A stretch of DNA of 64,000 nt from positions 114,905-178,904 of the forward strand of contig JACRCQ010000028.1 of NCBI GenBank assembly GCA_016218915.1, given 5' to 3'. Positions within the stretch are counted from its first letter, which is position 1; each line of letters opens with the position of its first letter. The position numbers were made by a program, and so were the translations under genes. The DNA is from Deltaproteobacteria bacterium. Its GTDB lineage: Bacteria > Myxococcota_A > Polyangia > Polyangiales > Polyangiaceae. The notes below the pieces were generated by a model, which worked only from the letters and a program-made list of their open reading frames with translations, searched no databases and was not told the DNA's origin. This document shows, one piece after another, positions 55,644-64,000 of this stretch.

Positions 55644-56555
55644 ATGAACGAACTGACGACATTCGCCCGGACCCGAATCGTGCAGCTGATTGCCACGGCA
55701 GGCGTTGCGCTGGCCATGGCTTGTGGATGCAGTGCAAATGGCCCAGTCGACTCCGAGGAATTGTACGGCGCGCCCGATGATATCGGAGAAAGCAGCGCTG
55801 GAATGACCGGCTCGGTGCCGATCGGAAGCACGCTCCAGACAACCACTGGAGTGAACTTTCGCAAAGGGCCTGGAACTTCGTACTCCGTGATTCGCGTCCT
55901 GCCCTCCGGCTCCCAGGTCGTCACCACAGGCCAGACTTCGTCGTCCAACTCGTTCTACAAGGTCACGCACCAGGGGAGCACCGGCTGGGTCCACGGTGCG
56001 TACTTGAAGCTGATTTCCCAGGGCGGAGAGGGTGGCAGCGGCGGCAGCGGCGGCGGGCAGGTCGATCCTCCGGCCACGGGCGCGCGTGCACAGGCGATCC
56101 AGCGAGCAGAGGCTGCGGTCGGCTTCTCCTACTGGTGGGGCCATGGACGGTGGCGTCCTGAGGGCCCGACCTCCTCGACCAAGGGCTCCTGCAGCGGTTC
56201 CTGCCCGAGCTGCTCGCACAGCGGCAGCTACGGCGCAGACTGCTCAGGCATGGTCGCCAAGGCCTGGGAAGTGCCGTCGAGCAACGATGACATCACGGTC
56301 GATTCCCACCCCTACAGCACGGGCAACTTCATCAGCTCCACAGCGCAATGGAGCATCATTTCCCGTGGATCGCTCAAGAGCGCCGATGCTCTTGCCTACA
56401 ACAACGGCTCGAGCGGTCACGTGGTGCTCTACGATTCAGGCGATGGTTGGGGAAGCATGTGGGTCTACGAGTGCAAGGGATGCAGCGCTGGATGCGTCCA
56501 CAATATCCGCACCTGCAGCTCGTCCTACAAGGGCGTGCGTCGGGCTGGATACTGA
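55644..56555 (+). CDS. SH3b and NlpC/P60-like peptidase lipoprotein
   Basis: A 303-residue exported protein with a signal peptide ending at about Cys29 (probable lipoprotein). Residues 64-124 are a bacterial SH3 domain (VNFRKGPGTSYSVIRVLPSGS), then a Gly/Ser linker, then an NlpC/P60-type Cys peptidase. The catalytic Cys200 is in YGADCSGMVAKAW and the likely His259 in SGHVVLYD. NlpC/P60 enzymes cleave peptidoglycan cross-links or stem peptides; the SH3 domain targets the wall. Unusually, the region between SH3 and the peptidase carries a Cys-rich CSGSCPSC stretch. The start ATG has an ACGGAGG ribosome-binding site eight bases upstream. It is divergent from the PP-loop gene. Confidence 0.85.
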   Translation: MNELTTFARTRIVQLIATAGVALAMACGCSANGPVDSEELYGAPDDIGESSAGMTGSVPIGSTLQTTTGVNFRKGPGTSYSVIRVLPSGSQVVTTGQTSSSNSFYKVTHQGSTGWVHGAYLKLISQGGEGGSGGSGGGQVDPPATGARAQAIQRAEAAVGFSYWWGHGRWRPEGPTSSTKGSCSGSCPSCSHSGSYGADCSGMVAKAWEVPSSNDDITVDSHPYSTGNFISSTAQWSIISRGSLKSADALAYNNGSSGHVVLYDSGDGWGSMWVYECKGCSAGCVHNIRTCSSSYKGVRRAGY

Positions 56556-56651
56556 GAATTCACATGGATCTGCCACTTCTTCTTCTGCTCCCCCACCCAC
56601 CTTGCTGACACTCGCTGACTCTTCCATACATGGATCGATCGATGGGATCCC

Positions 56652-56671
56652 GCGGATCACAGTTGATCCGC
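56652..56671. promoter_or_regulatory. Perfect 20-base inverted repeat
   Basis: GCGGATCA-CAGT-TGATCCGC, an eight-base inverted repeat with a four-base spacer, lies about 97 bases after the SH3-NlpC/P60 stop and about 155 bases upstream of the FHA-sigma54 activator ATG. It is GATC-rich like the surrounding region. It could be an operator for the activator or a terminator stem; no T-tract is present. Confidence 0.45.
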
Positions 56672-56825
56672 TGGATCATGTAGGCGTTGGTGTGCAAGTG
56701 GCGACGAAACCGTGGCAATTCGGTTGCGGGGTACGCTCCCCGTTCGTGCGATGGATCGTGCAAGTTGGCGCGAAAGCACGTCGTTCCGCACATCACCTCA
56801 TGTTCCGTGCTAGCTTTGCCGCCGA

Positions 56826-58232
56826 ATGACCGTGCCCCGCAAGCCGTTCGACCCGAAAGTCAACACGAGCACCATTGCGCTCTCGATCAACGAGCTGACG
56901 TCGAACGCGCCGAGCTTCGTGCTGGTCGTGATGGATGGCCCGGACAAAGGCGCCAAGCACGTGGTGGATGGAACCTCCCCGTCGCGCGTGTTGATCGGCA
57001 AGAGCCCGAGCTGCGAGATCAGGCTGTCCGACCCTGCGGTTTCGCGCAGGCACGCCTCGCTCTACATCGCGCGGGGGCGGCTGCGGATGACCGATCTGGA
57101 GTCGACCAACGGGACGTTCGTCAACGGGATCTCGGTGGTGGACGGATATCTGGACGGCGGTGAGTTCCTTCGCTTGGGCTCCACCACCTTCCACGTTCAG
57201 CTCGAGGAGGTCGCACGCCCCGCAAAGCTGTCGCCGCGAACCGCATTCGGTCGCCTCGTGGGCTCCAGTGAAGCCATGCGTCGGCTCTACCCCCTGTGCG
57301 AGAAGCTTGCGGATTCCGACGTACCCCTGGTCATCGAAGGGGAGACCGGTACGGGCAAGGAGGTGCTGGCCGAGTCGATCCACGCGATGAGCACCCGCGC
57401 GGACGGCCCCTTCGTGGTGTTCGACTGCGTCGCCACGCCGCCGAACCTGCTCGAGTCGATCCTCTTCGGACATGAGAAGGGCGCATTCACCGGAGCGACC
57501 TCGAGCCGGGCCGGGGTGTTCGAGCGAGCGCACAAGGGCACGTTGCTGATCGACGAGATCGGCGATTTGGACCTGAGCCTGCAGCCGAAGCTGCTGCGCG
57601 CGATCCAGAACCGCGAGGTCCAGCGGGTGGGAAGAGCGGAGTTCACCAAGGTCGACGTGCGGGTGATCGCAGCGACGCGCCGTGACCTCGACCGGGAGGT
57701 GCAGGCGGGCAGATTCCGCGACGACCTGTTCTTCCGTCTCAATGTCGCGCGCATCGAGCTGCCGCCGCTGCGGGATCGCACGGGCGACATCACGGTCCTG
57801 GCAAAGCACTTCTGGGACACGCTTGGGGGAGCGGGCAAGCCGATGCCTCCGGACCTGCTCCAACGGTTCGAGGACTACCCCTGGCCGGGCAACATCCGCG
57901 AATTGCACAATGCTGTCGCGCGCCACCTTGCACTCGGCGAGTTCGCCGACTTCAGAATCGAGAGCCGCTCCAGCGCTTCGGGTTCTGAGGCTCCGCCCCC
58001 TCCACTGCATGGGATGAGCTCGCCGGTCCCTGACTTCCTGGATCAGGTGCTGGCAAAGAGCCTGGTGCTCGCAGACGCCAGGGAGCTGGTGCTCGACGAA
58101 TTCGAGCGGCGCTATGTCGAGCACGCGCTTCGCGTGCACGGCGGCAACGTGACCCGCGCCGCAGCGTCGGCTGGTGTCGCGCGCAGGTACTTCCACGTGC
58201 TACGCACGAAGCGGACGCACAAGGACGAATAG
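56826..58232 (+). CDS. FHA-domain sigma54-dependent transcriptional activator
   Basis: A 468-residue bacterial enhancer-binding protein. An N-terminal FHA domain (about 30-120) contains IGKSPSCEIRLSDPAVSRRHASLYI and the LESTNGTFVNG phosphothreonine-binding loop. The AAA+ core has Walker A GETGTGKE with Lys178, the sigma54-contacting GAFTGA loop at 219-224 and Walker B LLIDEIGDLD. A C-terminal Fis-type helix-turn-helix is present near residues 430-465. Phosphorylation by a Ser/Thr kinase is a known way to regulate FHA-activators. It therefore pairs naturally with the kinase encoded 110 bases downstream. Myxobacteria carry many of these factors for development and stress. Confidence 0.93.
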   Translation: MTVPRKPFDPKVNTSTIALSINELTSNAPSFVLVVMDGPDKGAKHVVDGTSPSRVLIGKSPSCEIRLSDPAVSRRHASLYIARGRLRMTDLESTNGTFVNGISVVDGYLDGGEFLRLGSTTFHVQLEEVARPAKLSPRTAFGRLVGSSEAMRRLYPLCEKLADSDVPLVIEGETGTGKEVLAESIHAMSTRADGPFVVFDCVATPPNLLESILFGHEKGAFTGATSSRAGVFERAHKGTLLIDEIGDLDLSLQPKLLRAIQNREVQRVGRAEFTKVDVRVIAATRRDLDREVQAGRFRDDLFFRLNVARIELPPLRDRTGDITVLAKHFWDTLGGAGKPMPPDLLQRFEDYPWPGNIRELHNAVARHLALGEFADFRIESRSSASGSEAPPPPLHGMSSPVPDFLDQVLAKSLVLADARELVLDEFERRYVEHALRVHGGNVTRAAASAGVARRYFHVLRTKRTHKDE

Positions 58233-58342
58233 GATTCGAGCGGAGCGGAAGTGTGCAGCGGTGCGCTGAGCGGCACGCACGGCCCGGCGTATGCATGGCG
58301 CGACCGCTACCCCGCCCGGGAAGCCTGGAGTAGACTCGCTTC

Positions 58343-59860
58343 GTGGTCCCTTTCCTTGACCCCAAAATGCCTCATGTTGTCGGCCGTTATGCGGTCTACG
58401 GCATGATCGCGTCCGGGGGAATGGCGACCGTGCACCTGGGCCGGTTGCTCGGCCCGGTCGGATTCTCGCGGACCGTGGCGATCAAGCGGATGCTCCCCCT
58501 GTTCGCGGAGGATCCGGAATTCGTCTCCATGTTCCTCGACGAGGCTCGGCTCGCTGCTCGCATCCGGCACCCGAACGTGGTGCCCACGCTCGATGTCGTT
58601 GCGACCGAAGGCGAGCTGTTCCTGGTCATGGACTACGTGCAAGGCGAGACGCTCGCTCGTCTGCTTCATCGCGCTTCGAAGAGCGGGACGCGCATTCCGC
58701 TGCCCGTGGCGGCAGCGATCGTGTCAGGCGCGCTGCATGGTCTGCACGCTGCGCACGAGGCCAAGAACGAGCAGGGCGAGCCCCTGGGGATCGTGCACCG
58801 CGACGTATCGCCGCAGAACGTGATGGTCGGAATCGACGGCATCCCGCGCGTGCTCGACTTCGGCGTCGCCAAGGCAACGGGGCGCCTGTACACCACGCGT
58901 GCCGGCCAGCTCAAGGGCAAGATCCCGTACATGGCGCCAGAGCTGCTCAAGGGCGTCAAGCCCACGCGGCGCAGCGACGTGTTCGCAGCGTCCGTGGTCT
59001 TCTGGGAGCTTCTCACAGGCCAGCGTCTGTTCGAAGGCGACAACAACGCGGTGCTGGTCGACATCGTGGCCCAGTGCAAGGTCGACCCGCCGAGCAAGCG
59101 CGTGCCAGGCCTGCCTGCTGGGCTTGACGACGTCGTGATGCGCGGGCTCGAGCGGATCCCGGAAGGGCGCTATGCAACGGCGCGAGCGATGGCAAGCGCG
59201 ATCGAGGAGTGCGTCGCTGTGGCGATCCCTTCCGTGGTCGGCGCCTGGGTCGAGCAGATCGCGGGTGAGTCGATCGCGCGTCAGGCAGCAAACCTCGCTG
59301 CGATGGAGACCGGCGGTGAGCTGCCGCCGGATCCCTCCCTCATCGAGCTGTCGCCTGTGGACAAGGACAACGCTGACACCCCTACGCGCAAGGGAGGGGC
59401 AGCCAACGACAGCCAGGAAGAGCCGACCCGCGCGATCTCCGAGGTGCGCCGCGAGCCTTCCGAATCGGTCGCCTCTTCCCCTGGCAGCCCGTCGCAGATC
59501 CCTTCTGTCTCGATCACGTCGCCAGACTACGAGTTCTACGAGTTCTACCAGCACCGTCGCAGGATCAAGCTCGCCATCGGCGCAGGCGTCGGTGCTGCGA
59601 GCGTCGTCATTCTGATCATGGTGCTCGTGCTCGGCTGGTCGTCCAGCCCCACGCCCAAGCCAGCCGCTCCGGCTTCGAGCGTGGAGCCACCTGTCGCGAC
59701 TGTGGCGACTTCAGCCCCTGCCAACAGCTCGCAAATCGATCCGGTCCTTTCGGCGAGCGTCGCCCGCCCGGCAGACTCGTCAACTCCCGCTGCAAGCTCG
59801 ACCGGCAAGAAGAAACCTCCTGCAGGCAAGGGGAGCGTGATCTTCAGGGATCCGGGCTGA
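58343..59860 (+). CDS. Membrane Ser/Thr protein kinase (PknB-like)
   Basis: A 505-residue eukaryotic-like kinase. The kinase domain occupies about residues 10-280, with the Gly-rich loop IASGGMATVHLG, the VAIKRM Lys, the catalytic HRDVSPQN loop with Asp154, DFGVAK and a PYMAPE activation-segment end. A charged linker (about 330-405) precedes a single transmembrane helix (about 411-433), and a short Pro/Ala/Ser-rich segment ends the protein outside. It likely phosphorylates FHA-domain partners; the FHA-sigma54 activator immediately upstream is the obvious candidate. Start is GTG 58343; the in-frame ATG at 58367 may be the real start because it opens closer to the kinase domain. Confidence 0.92.
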   Translation: MVPFLDPKMPHVVGRYAVYGMIASGGMATVHLGRLLGPVGFSRTVAIKRMLPLFAEDPEFVSMFLDEARLAARIRHPNVVPTLDVVATEGELFLVMDYVQGETLARLLHRASKSGTRIPLPVAAAIVSGALHGLHAAHEAKNEQGEPLGIVHRDVSPQNVMVGIDGIPRVLDFGVAKATGRLYTTRAGQLKGKIPYMAPELLKGVKPTRRSDVFAASVVFWELLTGQRLFEGDNNAVLVDIVAQCKVDPPSKRVPGLPAGLDDVVMRGLERIPEGRYATARAMASAIEECVAVAIPSVVGAWVEQIAGESIARQAANLAAMETGGELPPDPSLIELSPVDKDNADTPTRKGGAANDSQEEPTRAISEVRREPSESVASSPGSPSQIPSVSITSPDYEFYEFYQHRRRIKLAIGAGVGAASVVILIMVLVLGWSSSPTPKPAAPASSVEPPVATVATSAPANSSQIDPVLSASVARPADSSTPAASSTGKKKPPAGKGSVIFRDPG

Positions 59861-59951
59861 CCGGCTCGGCGCTACAGGGGTTGGCAGCAGACCCGAGCGG
59901 CCACGAACAGATCTACCCGACAAGCGGCGCGTTGCGCTAGGCTGCCGCCCG

Positions 59952-60989
59952 ATGCGAAGGACGATGGGCGCAAGTTCGATCAGGCTTCTGGCCGGAGCCC
60001 TTGCGATCGGACTGGCCTGCCTGTCCGCAGGCGCGCACGCCCAGCCCGCTCCGCAGAACCCGCCGTCTGATAGCGACCCGCGCGAGCAGCAGCGTGCGGT
60101 GCTCTACAAGGAAGGGCTGACCCTGGCTGACCAGGGGCGCTGGTCCGAAGCCGTCGAGAAGTTCCGGCAGGTCGTCTCGATCCGCTCTGCTCCGCCTGCC
60201 TTGTTCACCCTCGGCCAGGCTGAGGAAAAGCTCGGTCGTCTTGCGTCAGCGGAACGGACGTACGAGCGCGCGCTGGCCGACGCGAGGGCGACGAACAATC
60301 CGCAGGTCGCTGACGCGTCCATCCGGGCGATCGCTGCGCTCACGCCTCGCGTGCCCAGGCTGATCGTGCGGCTCGATCGAAGCGTCGTCGGCCTGGACCC
60401 GACGACCATTGTCGCGACCGTGGATGGCGAGCGCATCGCGCTGGACACGCCGACCAAGGTCGACCCTGGCGATCACGTCGTGCGCGCCCGTGCGCCTGGC
60501 AAGAGCACCTTCGAGGCCAAGGCTCTGCTGGTGCAAAGCAGGACGTTCGAGGTTCTGCTGCAGTTCGTGGCCGAAGGGGCTCCCCCGGCTCCCACTTCCT
60601 CAGCGGGGCTCGGCGATCCCAATGGCCCCCCTGCGTCATCTTCGGCGTCGCGTCCCTTCCCAGTCGGCCCCGCTTTGCTTGCCGGCGCAGGGCTGGCCCT
60701 CGGCATCGTGGGCTACGTGGTCCGCGCCAATGGCAAGTCGGACTACGACAGCGCAAGCGATCAATGCCCGGGTGGGAGCTGCCCGAACCAGGCGCTCGTC
60801 GACGACTCCAACAGTGGCCGCAACCGCATGATCACGGGAACCGTCGTTCTCGGGATGGGCATCGCGGCCGTAGCGGGCGCAGGGGTATGGTGGGCGGTCG
60901 GCAGCTCCCGCTCCAACGCTCCGCGTGTCGGCCTGCAAGTCCGCCCCTCTCCCACCGGCACCAGCGCGTGGCTCGTGGGAAGCTTCTGA
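59952..60989 (+). CDS. TPR and PEGA-like repeat protein
   Basis: A 345-residue exported protein with a signal peptide ending near residue 30. Tetratricopeptide repeats (about 45-130: AVLYKEGLTLADQGRWSEAVEKFRQVV, PALFTLGQAEEKLGRLASAERTYERAL) are followed by a beta domain resembling PEGA (VPRLIVRLDRSVVG to DPGDHVVRARAPG). A hydrophobic helix lies near residue 239-258 and another near 300-320. Such proteins commonly sit next to Ser/Thr kinases in Polyangia. A periplasmic assembly or sensing role is inferred. It follows the kinase by 91 bases and converges on the beta-propeller lipoprotein gene with only three bases between the stops. Confidence 0.8.
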   Translation: MRRTMGASSIRLLAGALAIGLACLSAGAHAQPAPQNPPSDSDPREQQRAVLYKEGLTLADQGRWSEAVEKFRQVVSIRSAPPALFTLGQAEEKLGRLASAERTYERALADARATNNPQVADASIRAIAALTPRVPRLIVRLDRSVVGLDPTTIVATVDGERIALDTPTKVDPGDHVVRARAPGKSTFEAKALLVQSRTFEVLLQFVAEGAPPAPTSSAGLGDPNGPPASSSASRPFPVGPALLAGAGLALGIVGYVVRANGKSDYDSASDQCPGGSCPNQALVDDSNSGRNRMITGTVVLGMGIAAVAGAGVWWAVGSSRSNAPRVGLQVRPSPTGTSAWLVGSF

Positions 60990-60992
60990 GGC

Positions 60993-62021
60993 TCACTTCG
61001 CGATCTTGTAGACGCGCCCGTGGCCGAGGTCGGTCCAGTACACGGAGTGCTCATCGACAGCGACGCCCCATGGTTTCGTCTGCCCCGAGGCGATCACGGT
61101 CGGCTGCTTGTTGCAGCCCGCGAGCTCGCACGCCATCACTTCGCCGCTCTTGCTGTTCGTCCAGTACACCCGTGTGCTGTCCAGGGCGAGGCTGGCAGGG
61201 CTGGCCTGGTTGTCGGCCAGCACGGTCGGAGGCGTGGCATCGGGGGCGATCGCGTGCGAGAGAACCTGCCCTGTGTCCGTGCCTGCTCCCTGGTTCGCCC
61301 AGTACACGCGCGACGCATCGACTGCGATGGCGACAGGCATCGGCTGACCGGATGCCACGACTTTCGGGATGCATGTGCTGTCGGTTGCATAGTCGCAGTT
61401 GATGACCTCCCCATCGCTCTGGGCTGCGGACGTACCCTGGTTGATCCAGAGCGCCACTGTGCCGACCGTAGCGGTGGCCCACGGCTTGTTCTGGGTGACT
61501 GCAACGCCCTTGGGGGTGCAGGAAAGGCCGTTGGCGCAGGCCATGACCTGGCCGGTCGAAGAGTTGGCCCAGAACAACGCGGATGCACCAGCGCCGATCC
61601 CGCGGGGTGCGCCCTGCTGCTCGACCAGGGTGGAAGGAGACAGATTGCAGGCTTCCACGTCACAGGCCATCACCTGGCCACCAATGGTGCTCGTCCAGTA
61701 CAGGTACTGCCCTGACACCGCGATGCCCATGGGCATGGCTTGAGCCGTCGCAAGGGTCGTGGGCTGCTTTTCGCAACCGCCGACCGCGCACGACATCACG
61801 CTCACCGCCGTCGTCCAGTACACGCGCGTTCCGTCCGTTACGACGTCGAGCGGAGCGTCCTGGTTGGTAGCCAGCGCCTTTGGACACTTGCCCGAGCAGG
61901 GAGCGTCCGGATCCGAAGCATCGCCCGGGGTGTCGAGGGTCAGGGAGGCAGGGATGCAACCCATCGCACTGCCTGTGCACAAGAGCCCGCTCACCAGGAG
62001 AACCCAGGGTATTTCGTGCAT
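60993..62021 (-). CDS. Lipoprotein with beta-propeller-like repeats
   Basis: A 342-residue lipoprotein with a lipobox ending at Cys22. The mature part contains six or so repeated blades of the form VYWTN/VYWANQGAGTDTGQVLS, each with Trp at the end of a strand (GTRVYWTTAVSVMSC, QYLYWTSTIGGQVMAC, ALFWANSSTGQVMAC, RVYWTNSKSGEVMAC, HSVYWTDLGHGRVYK), typical of LDL-receptor-YWTD/NHL-like propellers. Cys residues are regularly spaced and may crosslink blades. Likely function is ligand binding at the surface. ATG at 62021; the longer upstream frame lacks a signal peptide. It converges with the TPR/PEGA gene. Confidence 0.8.
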   Translation of the reverse strand: MHEIPWVLLVSGLLCTGSAMGCIPASLTLDTPGDASDPDAPCSGKCPKALATNQDAPLDVVTDGTRVYWTTAVSVMSCAVGGCEKQPTTLATAQAMPMGIAVSGQYLYWTSTIGGQVMACDVEACNLSPSTLVEQQGAPRGIGAGASALFWANSSTGQVMACANGLSCTPKGVAVTQNKPWATATVGTVALWINQGTSAAQSDGEVINCDYATDSTCIPKVVASGQPMPVAIAVDASRVYWANQGAGTDTGQVLSHAIAPDATPPTVLADNQASPASLALDSTRVYWTNSKSGEVMACELAGCNKQPTVIASGQTKPWGVAVDEHSVYWTDLGHGRVYKIAK

Positions 62022-62131
62022 TCGGGAGCGGCCGGACAACACCACGGTGCAACCGTAGCACAACGCAAGCACGCGGTGCCCACCGGCGATCGGAGCTGAT
62101 GGATCCGATCGACAGGCGAAGGCGGGCTGGG

Positions 62132-62149
62132 TGGATCGCTCGTGATCCA
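62132..62149. promoter_or_regulatory. GATC-containing inverted repeat
   Basis: TGGATC-GCTCGT-GATCCA, a six-base perfect inverted repeat with a six-base spacer, followed at once by another TGGATCA half site. It lies 73-90 bases upstream of the EF-hand lipoprotein ATG and between two divergent genes. The half site GGATCA/TGATCC is also in the palindrome at 56652. Confidence 0.35.
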
Positions 62150-62221
62150 TCCCTGGATCAAACCGCTGGCGTGTGACGTGCAGAGGAAGCAAGCATCCAC
62201 CGACCACCGAAGGAGACCGCT

Positions 62222-63745
62222 ATGTCACCCATCGCCATCAAGTTGCTGAGCTCGGCTTCACGTCTTGGATGCATCGGAGTAGCGACGATCGGGTTGCTCG
62301 CTTCGGCGTGCGCCTACGGCGAGCCCACAGCGACGAACGATGGGCTCGCGATCTCGGGCAAGACGGGCAACGAGATCCCGAACGAGCAGTCTCCGATGAC
62401 TGCGGAGCAGGAAGCGAAGGTCAAGCTGCTGCGCGAGGCGATCGATCTCGGCCTGGGCTTTGGCAAGAAGACCCTGGGCGACGAGATCAACATCGAGATG
62501 CAGCAGTCGGGGATCTCGGTGCGCTACGATCCCACGACCATCACGGGCAAGAGCTACAAGCCGCCCCAGCAGGGAAGCTGTCCCTTTCTGACAGCCGGCC
62601 CGGTTGGATCCAACGTCGACTGCCGCTCGATCGCCACCAAGGCCACGGTCTCGGCCTACACGCGCATGACTGCGATCCAGGCCGCCAATCCGCTCGACGA
62701 CCGCTTCAGCTCGATCAAGCAGGAGGGCGACTTCTGGTACAGCGAAGGCTTTGCGACCGGCATCGACAACGAAGCGACCGCGGCAATCTACGTGCTGCGC
62801 GATCAGAAGCTCTGCGACCAGTCGCCCAAGCCCGAGCAGAGCGCCTACGACTCCGGTGTGGAGCGCGGACGCGAGCTGTACATCGAGGAGCTCAACAAGC
62901 GCCTCGTGCAGGTCGGAATGGACATGCACTACCCCGACAAGATCACGCAGCTTCAGGTTTGCAGCGCCAACACCAGCCTGCTCGAGCCTGCTCGCGTACG
63001 CGCGATCGACGACGCCGCTGCGTACGCCAAGGCCAATCCGCTCTGCTCCTCCTACAATCCTTCGACCAAGGAGGACATCGCCCGGCTCGATGAGGCCGAG
63101 AAGCAGTACGACACCGGCATGAGGCAGGGCATCGACGTCGAGCACAGCCTCGCAGGGGAGCTGATCTTCAAGGTCGTGCCGTGCAACACCGGCGACCCGC
63201 TCGTGCTCGATCTCGCTGGCAACGGCGTTGAGATCGTAGGCATGGAGCAGTCGCGCGCCCGCTTCGACCTGTTCGGCACCGGCACTGTTGCGCAAGTCTC
63301 CTGGGTTCGCGGCGACGACGCACTTCTGGCCATCGATCGCAATGGCAACGGCACCATCGACAATGGCCGCGAGCTGTTCGGCAACTTCGTCGGTGAGCGC
63401 GGGTTCGAAGAAGTCTCGAGCGGCTTTGCCCACCTCGCCGCCTACGACCAGCCCTGCATGGGCGGCAATGCAGACGGCGCGATCACCTCGTCCGATGCGA
63501 TCTACACGAAGCTCGTGCTGTGGCAGGACGCGGACGGCAACGGTGTGAGCGCAGCGAGCGAGCTGCACTCCCTGGCCGAGATGGGCGTCACTTCGATCGA
63601 CCTGCACCCGATCGCTTCCACGGTCGGCCAGGTGTCTCACCGCGCGAACTTCACACGCGCGAGCTGGGCTGCGGATCTTGTCGGCTCATCGACCGGCCAG
63701 ATCGTAGACGCGTGGTTTGACCACGGCCGCAGCCGCGTTCGCTGA
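62222..63745 (+). CDS. Lipoprotein with hemolysin-related calcium-binding domain
   Basis: A 507-residue predicted lipoprotein (lipobox ending at Cys30). The N-terminal half (40-310) is helical and unassigned, with a Cys-bearing segment (GSCPFLTAGPVGSNVDC). The C-terminal half has the pattern seen in hemolysin-type calcium-binding-related proteins: DPLVLDLAGNGVEIVGM, then DDALLAIDRNGNGTIDNGRELFGNF, a GFAHLAAYD helix and LVLWQDADGNGVSAASELHSLAEMGV. The DRNGNGTID and DADGNGVS loops are EF-hand-like calcium sites. Typical RTX nonapeptide repeats are absent. Start: ATG with AAGGAG seven bases upstream. It is divergent from the propeller lipoprotein gene. Confidence 0.8.
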   Translation: MSPIAIKLLSSASRLGCIGVATIGLLASACAYGEPTATNDGLAISGKTGNEIPNEQSPMTAEQEAKVKLLREAIDLGLGFGKKTLGDEINIEMQQSGISVRYDPTTITGKSYKPPQQGSCPFLTAGPVGSNVDCRSIATKATVSAYTRMTAIQAANPLDDRFSSIKQEGDFWYSEGFATGIDNEATAAIYVLRDQKLCDQSPKPEQSAYDSGVERGRELYIEELNKRLVQVGMDMHYPDKITQLQVCSANTSLLEPARVRAIDDAAAYAKANPLCSSYNPSTKEDIARLDEAEKQYDTGMRQGIDVEHSLAGELIFKVVPCNTGDPLVLDLAGNGVEIVGMEQSRARFDLFGTGTVAQVSWVRGDDALLAIDRNGNGTIDNGRELFGNFVGERGFEEVSSGFAHLAAYDQPCMGGNADGAITSSDAIYTKLVLWQDADGNGVSAASELHSLAEMGVTSIDLHPIASTVGQVSHRANFTRASWAADLVGSSTGQIVDAWFDHGRSRVR

Positions 63746-64000
63746 TCTCCATTCCACAACGGCTTCGGCTGCAGGCTGCAGGCTCCAGGGCAGATCAGTC
63801 TTGGTCAGCGTGGGAACGATCGGGCTGAAGCCTGTAGCCCAGCCCTTCCAAGGTGACTCTCTCTGCGATTCTGCCAACAAGCGTGCCTTCGAGACGCAGC
63901 GGCAACGCGGGGCAACACTGCGCAAGACGCGGCGATGCCGCGTCGAACGCAGACGCGCCGATGGCGCGCCGCTACCGATTGCCTACTGACTTGCCAGCTC
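63746..64000 (+). other. Intergenic region with REP element
   Basis: The last about 255 bases contain no supported gene. They hold the second REP-like element listed separately and a short GGCTGCA duplication near 63770. The next gene lies beyond the window. Confidence 0.5.
63921..63977 (-). repeat. REP-like palindromic element, copy B
   Basis: Inverted relative to copy A at 35909-35962. It holds the perfect palindrome GACGCGGC-GAT-GCCGCGTC at 63926-63944 and CGCGCC-GAT-GGCGCG within 63952-63970. The reverse complement shows the same order, the same TGCGTTC spacer and the same GGTAGCGGCGCG border as copy A, so the two are members of one family. Confidence 0.8.

Overview
The window looks like chromosomal DNA of a myxobacterium-type organism (phylum Myxococcota, probably class Polyangia). 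It is GC-rich and crowded with lipoproteins (about fifteen clear lipobox signals, many followed by Gly/Ser/Ala-rich linkers). It carries two proteins with MYXO-CTERM-like tails, two giant proteins built from MopE-type CDxxDNNCDGxxD repeats, a FHA-sigma54 activator, a Ser/Thr kinase with a TPR/PEGA partner, and a caspase-like lipoprotein. This assignment is inference from gene content only. No rRNA, tRNA, CRISPR array, prophage or complete insertion sequence was seen.

Region 1 (1-13.9 kb) holds unrelated small units. These are a truncated unknown gene, a PAS-GAF hybrid histidine kinase, a ferritin-like di-iron protein, a TPR membrane protein, an Smr-domain protein, an iron-type periplasmic binding lipoprotein, a hemerythrin, a YfcF-like glutathione transferase, a membrane spermidine-synthase-like protein and a two-gene lipoprotein operon. 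Region 2 (14.1-24.9 kb) is the most coherent metabolic locus: galE, a phosphodiesterase-like gene, a UDP-sugar pyrophosphorylase, a GH5 glycosidase lipoprotein, a porin-like outer membrane protein, a sodium/solute symporter, a small two-helix membrane protein, a cupin-like protein and galactokinase. I read it as a galactoside capture and utilisation locus in which a pyrophosphorylase may replace GalT.

Region 3 (25-35.7 kb) is mostly cell-surface proteins: a MYXO-CTERM BNR-type protein, a DUF6263-like lipoprotein, a caspase-fold lipoprotein, two isoprenylcysteine-methyltransferase-like membrane enzymes flanking a YVTN beta-propeller lipoprotein, a GT87-like membrane protein and a vWA lipoprotein. 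Region 4 (35.7-39.9 kb) has a decayed RAYT transposase beside REP-type palindromes, then a SWIM-SNF2 helicase co-directional with an unassigned GYPxCC protein. Region 5 (40-49 kb) is the pair of giant MopE-repeat proteins. Region 6 (49-55.5 kb, minus strand) is a run of lipoproteins with an esterase, a stand-alone NFACT-R protein and a QueC-like PP-loop protein. Region 7 (55.6-64 kb) has an SH3-NlpC/P60 hydrolase, the FHA-sigma54 activator, the Ser/Thr kinase, a TPR/PEGA protein, a beta-propeller lipoprotein and an EF-hand-containing lipoprotein. A second copy of the REP element found in region 4 lies at the window edge.
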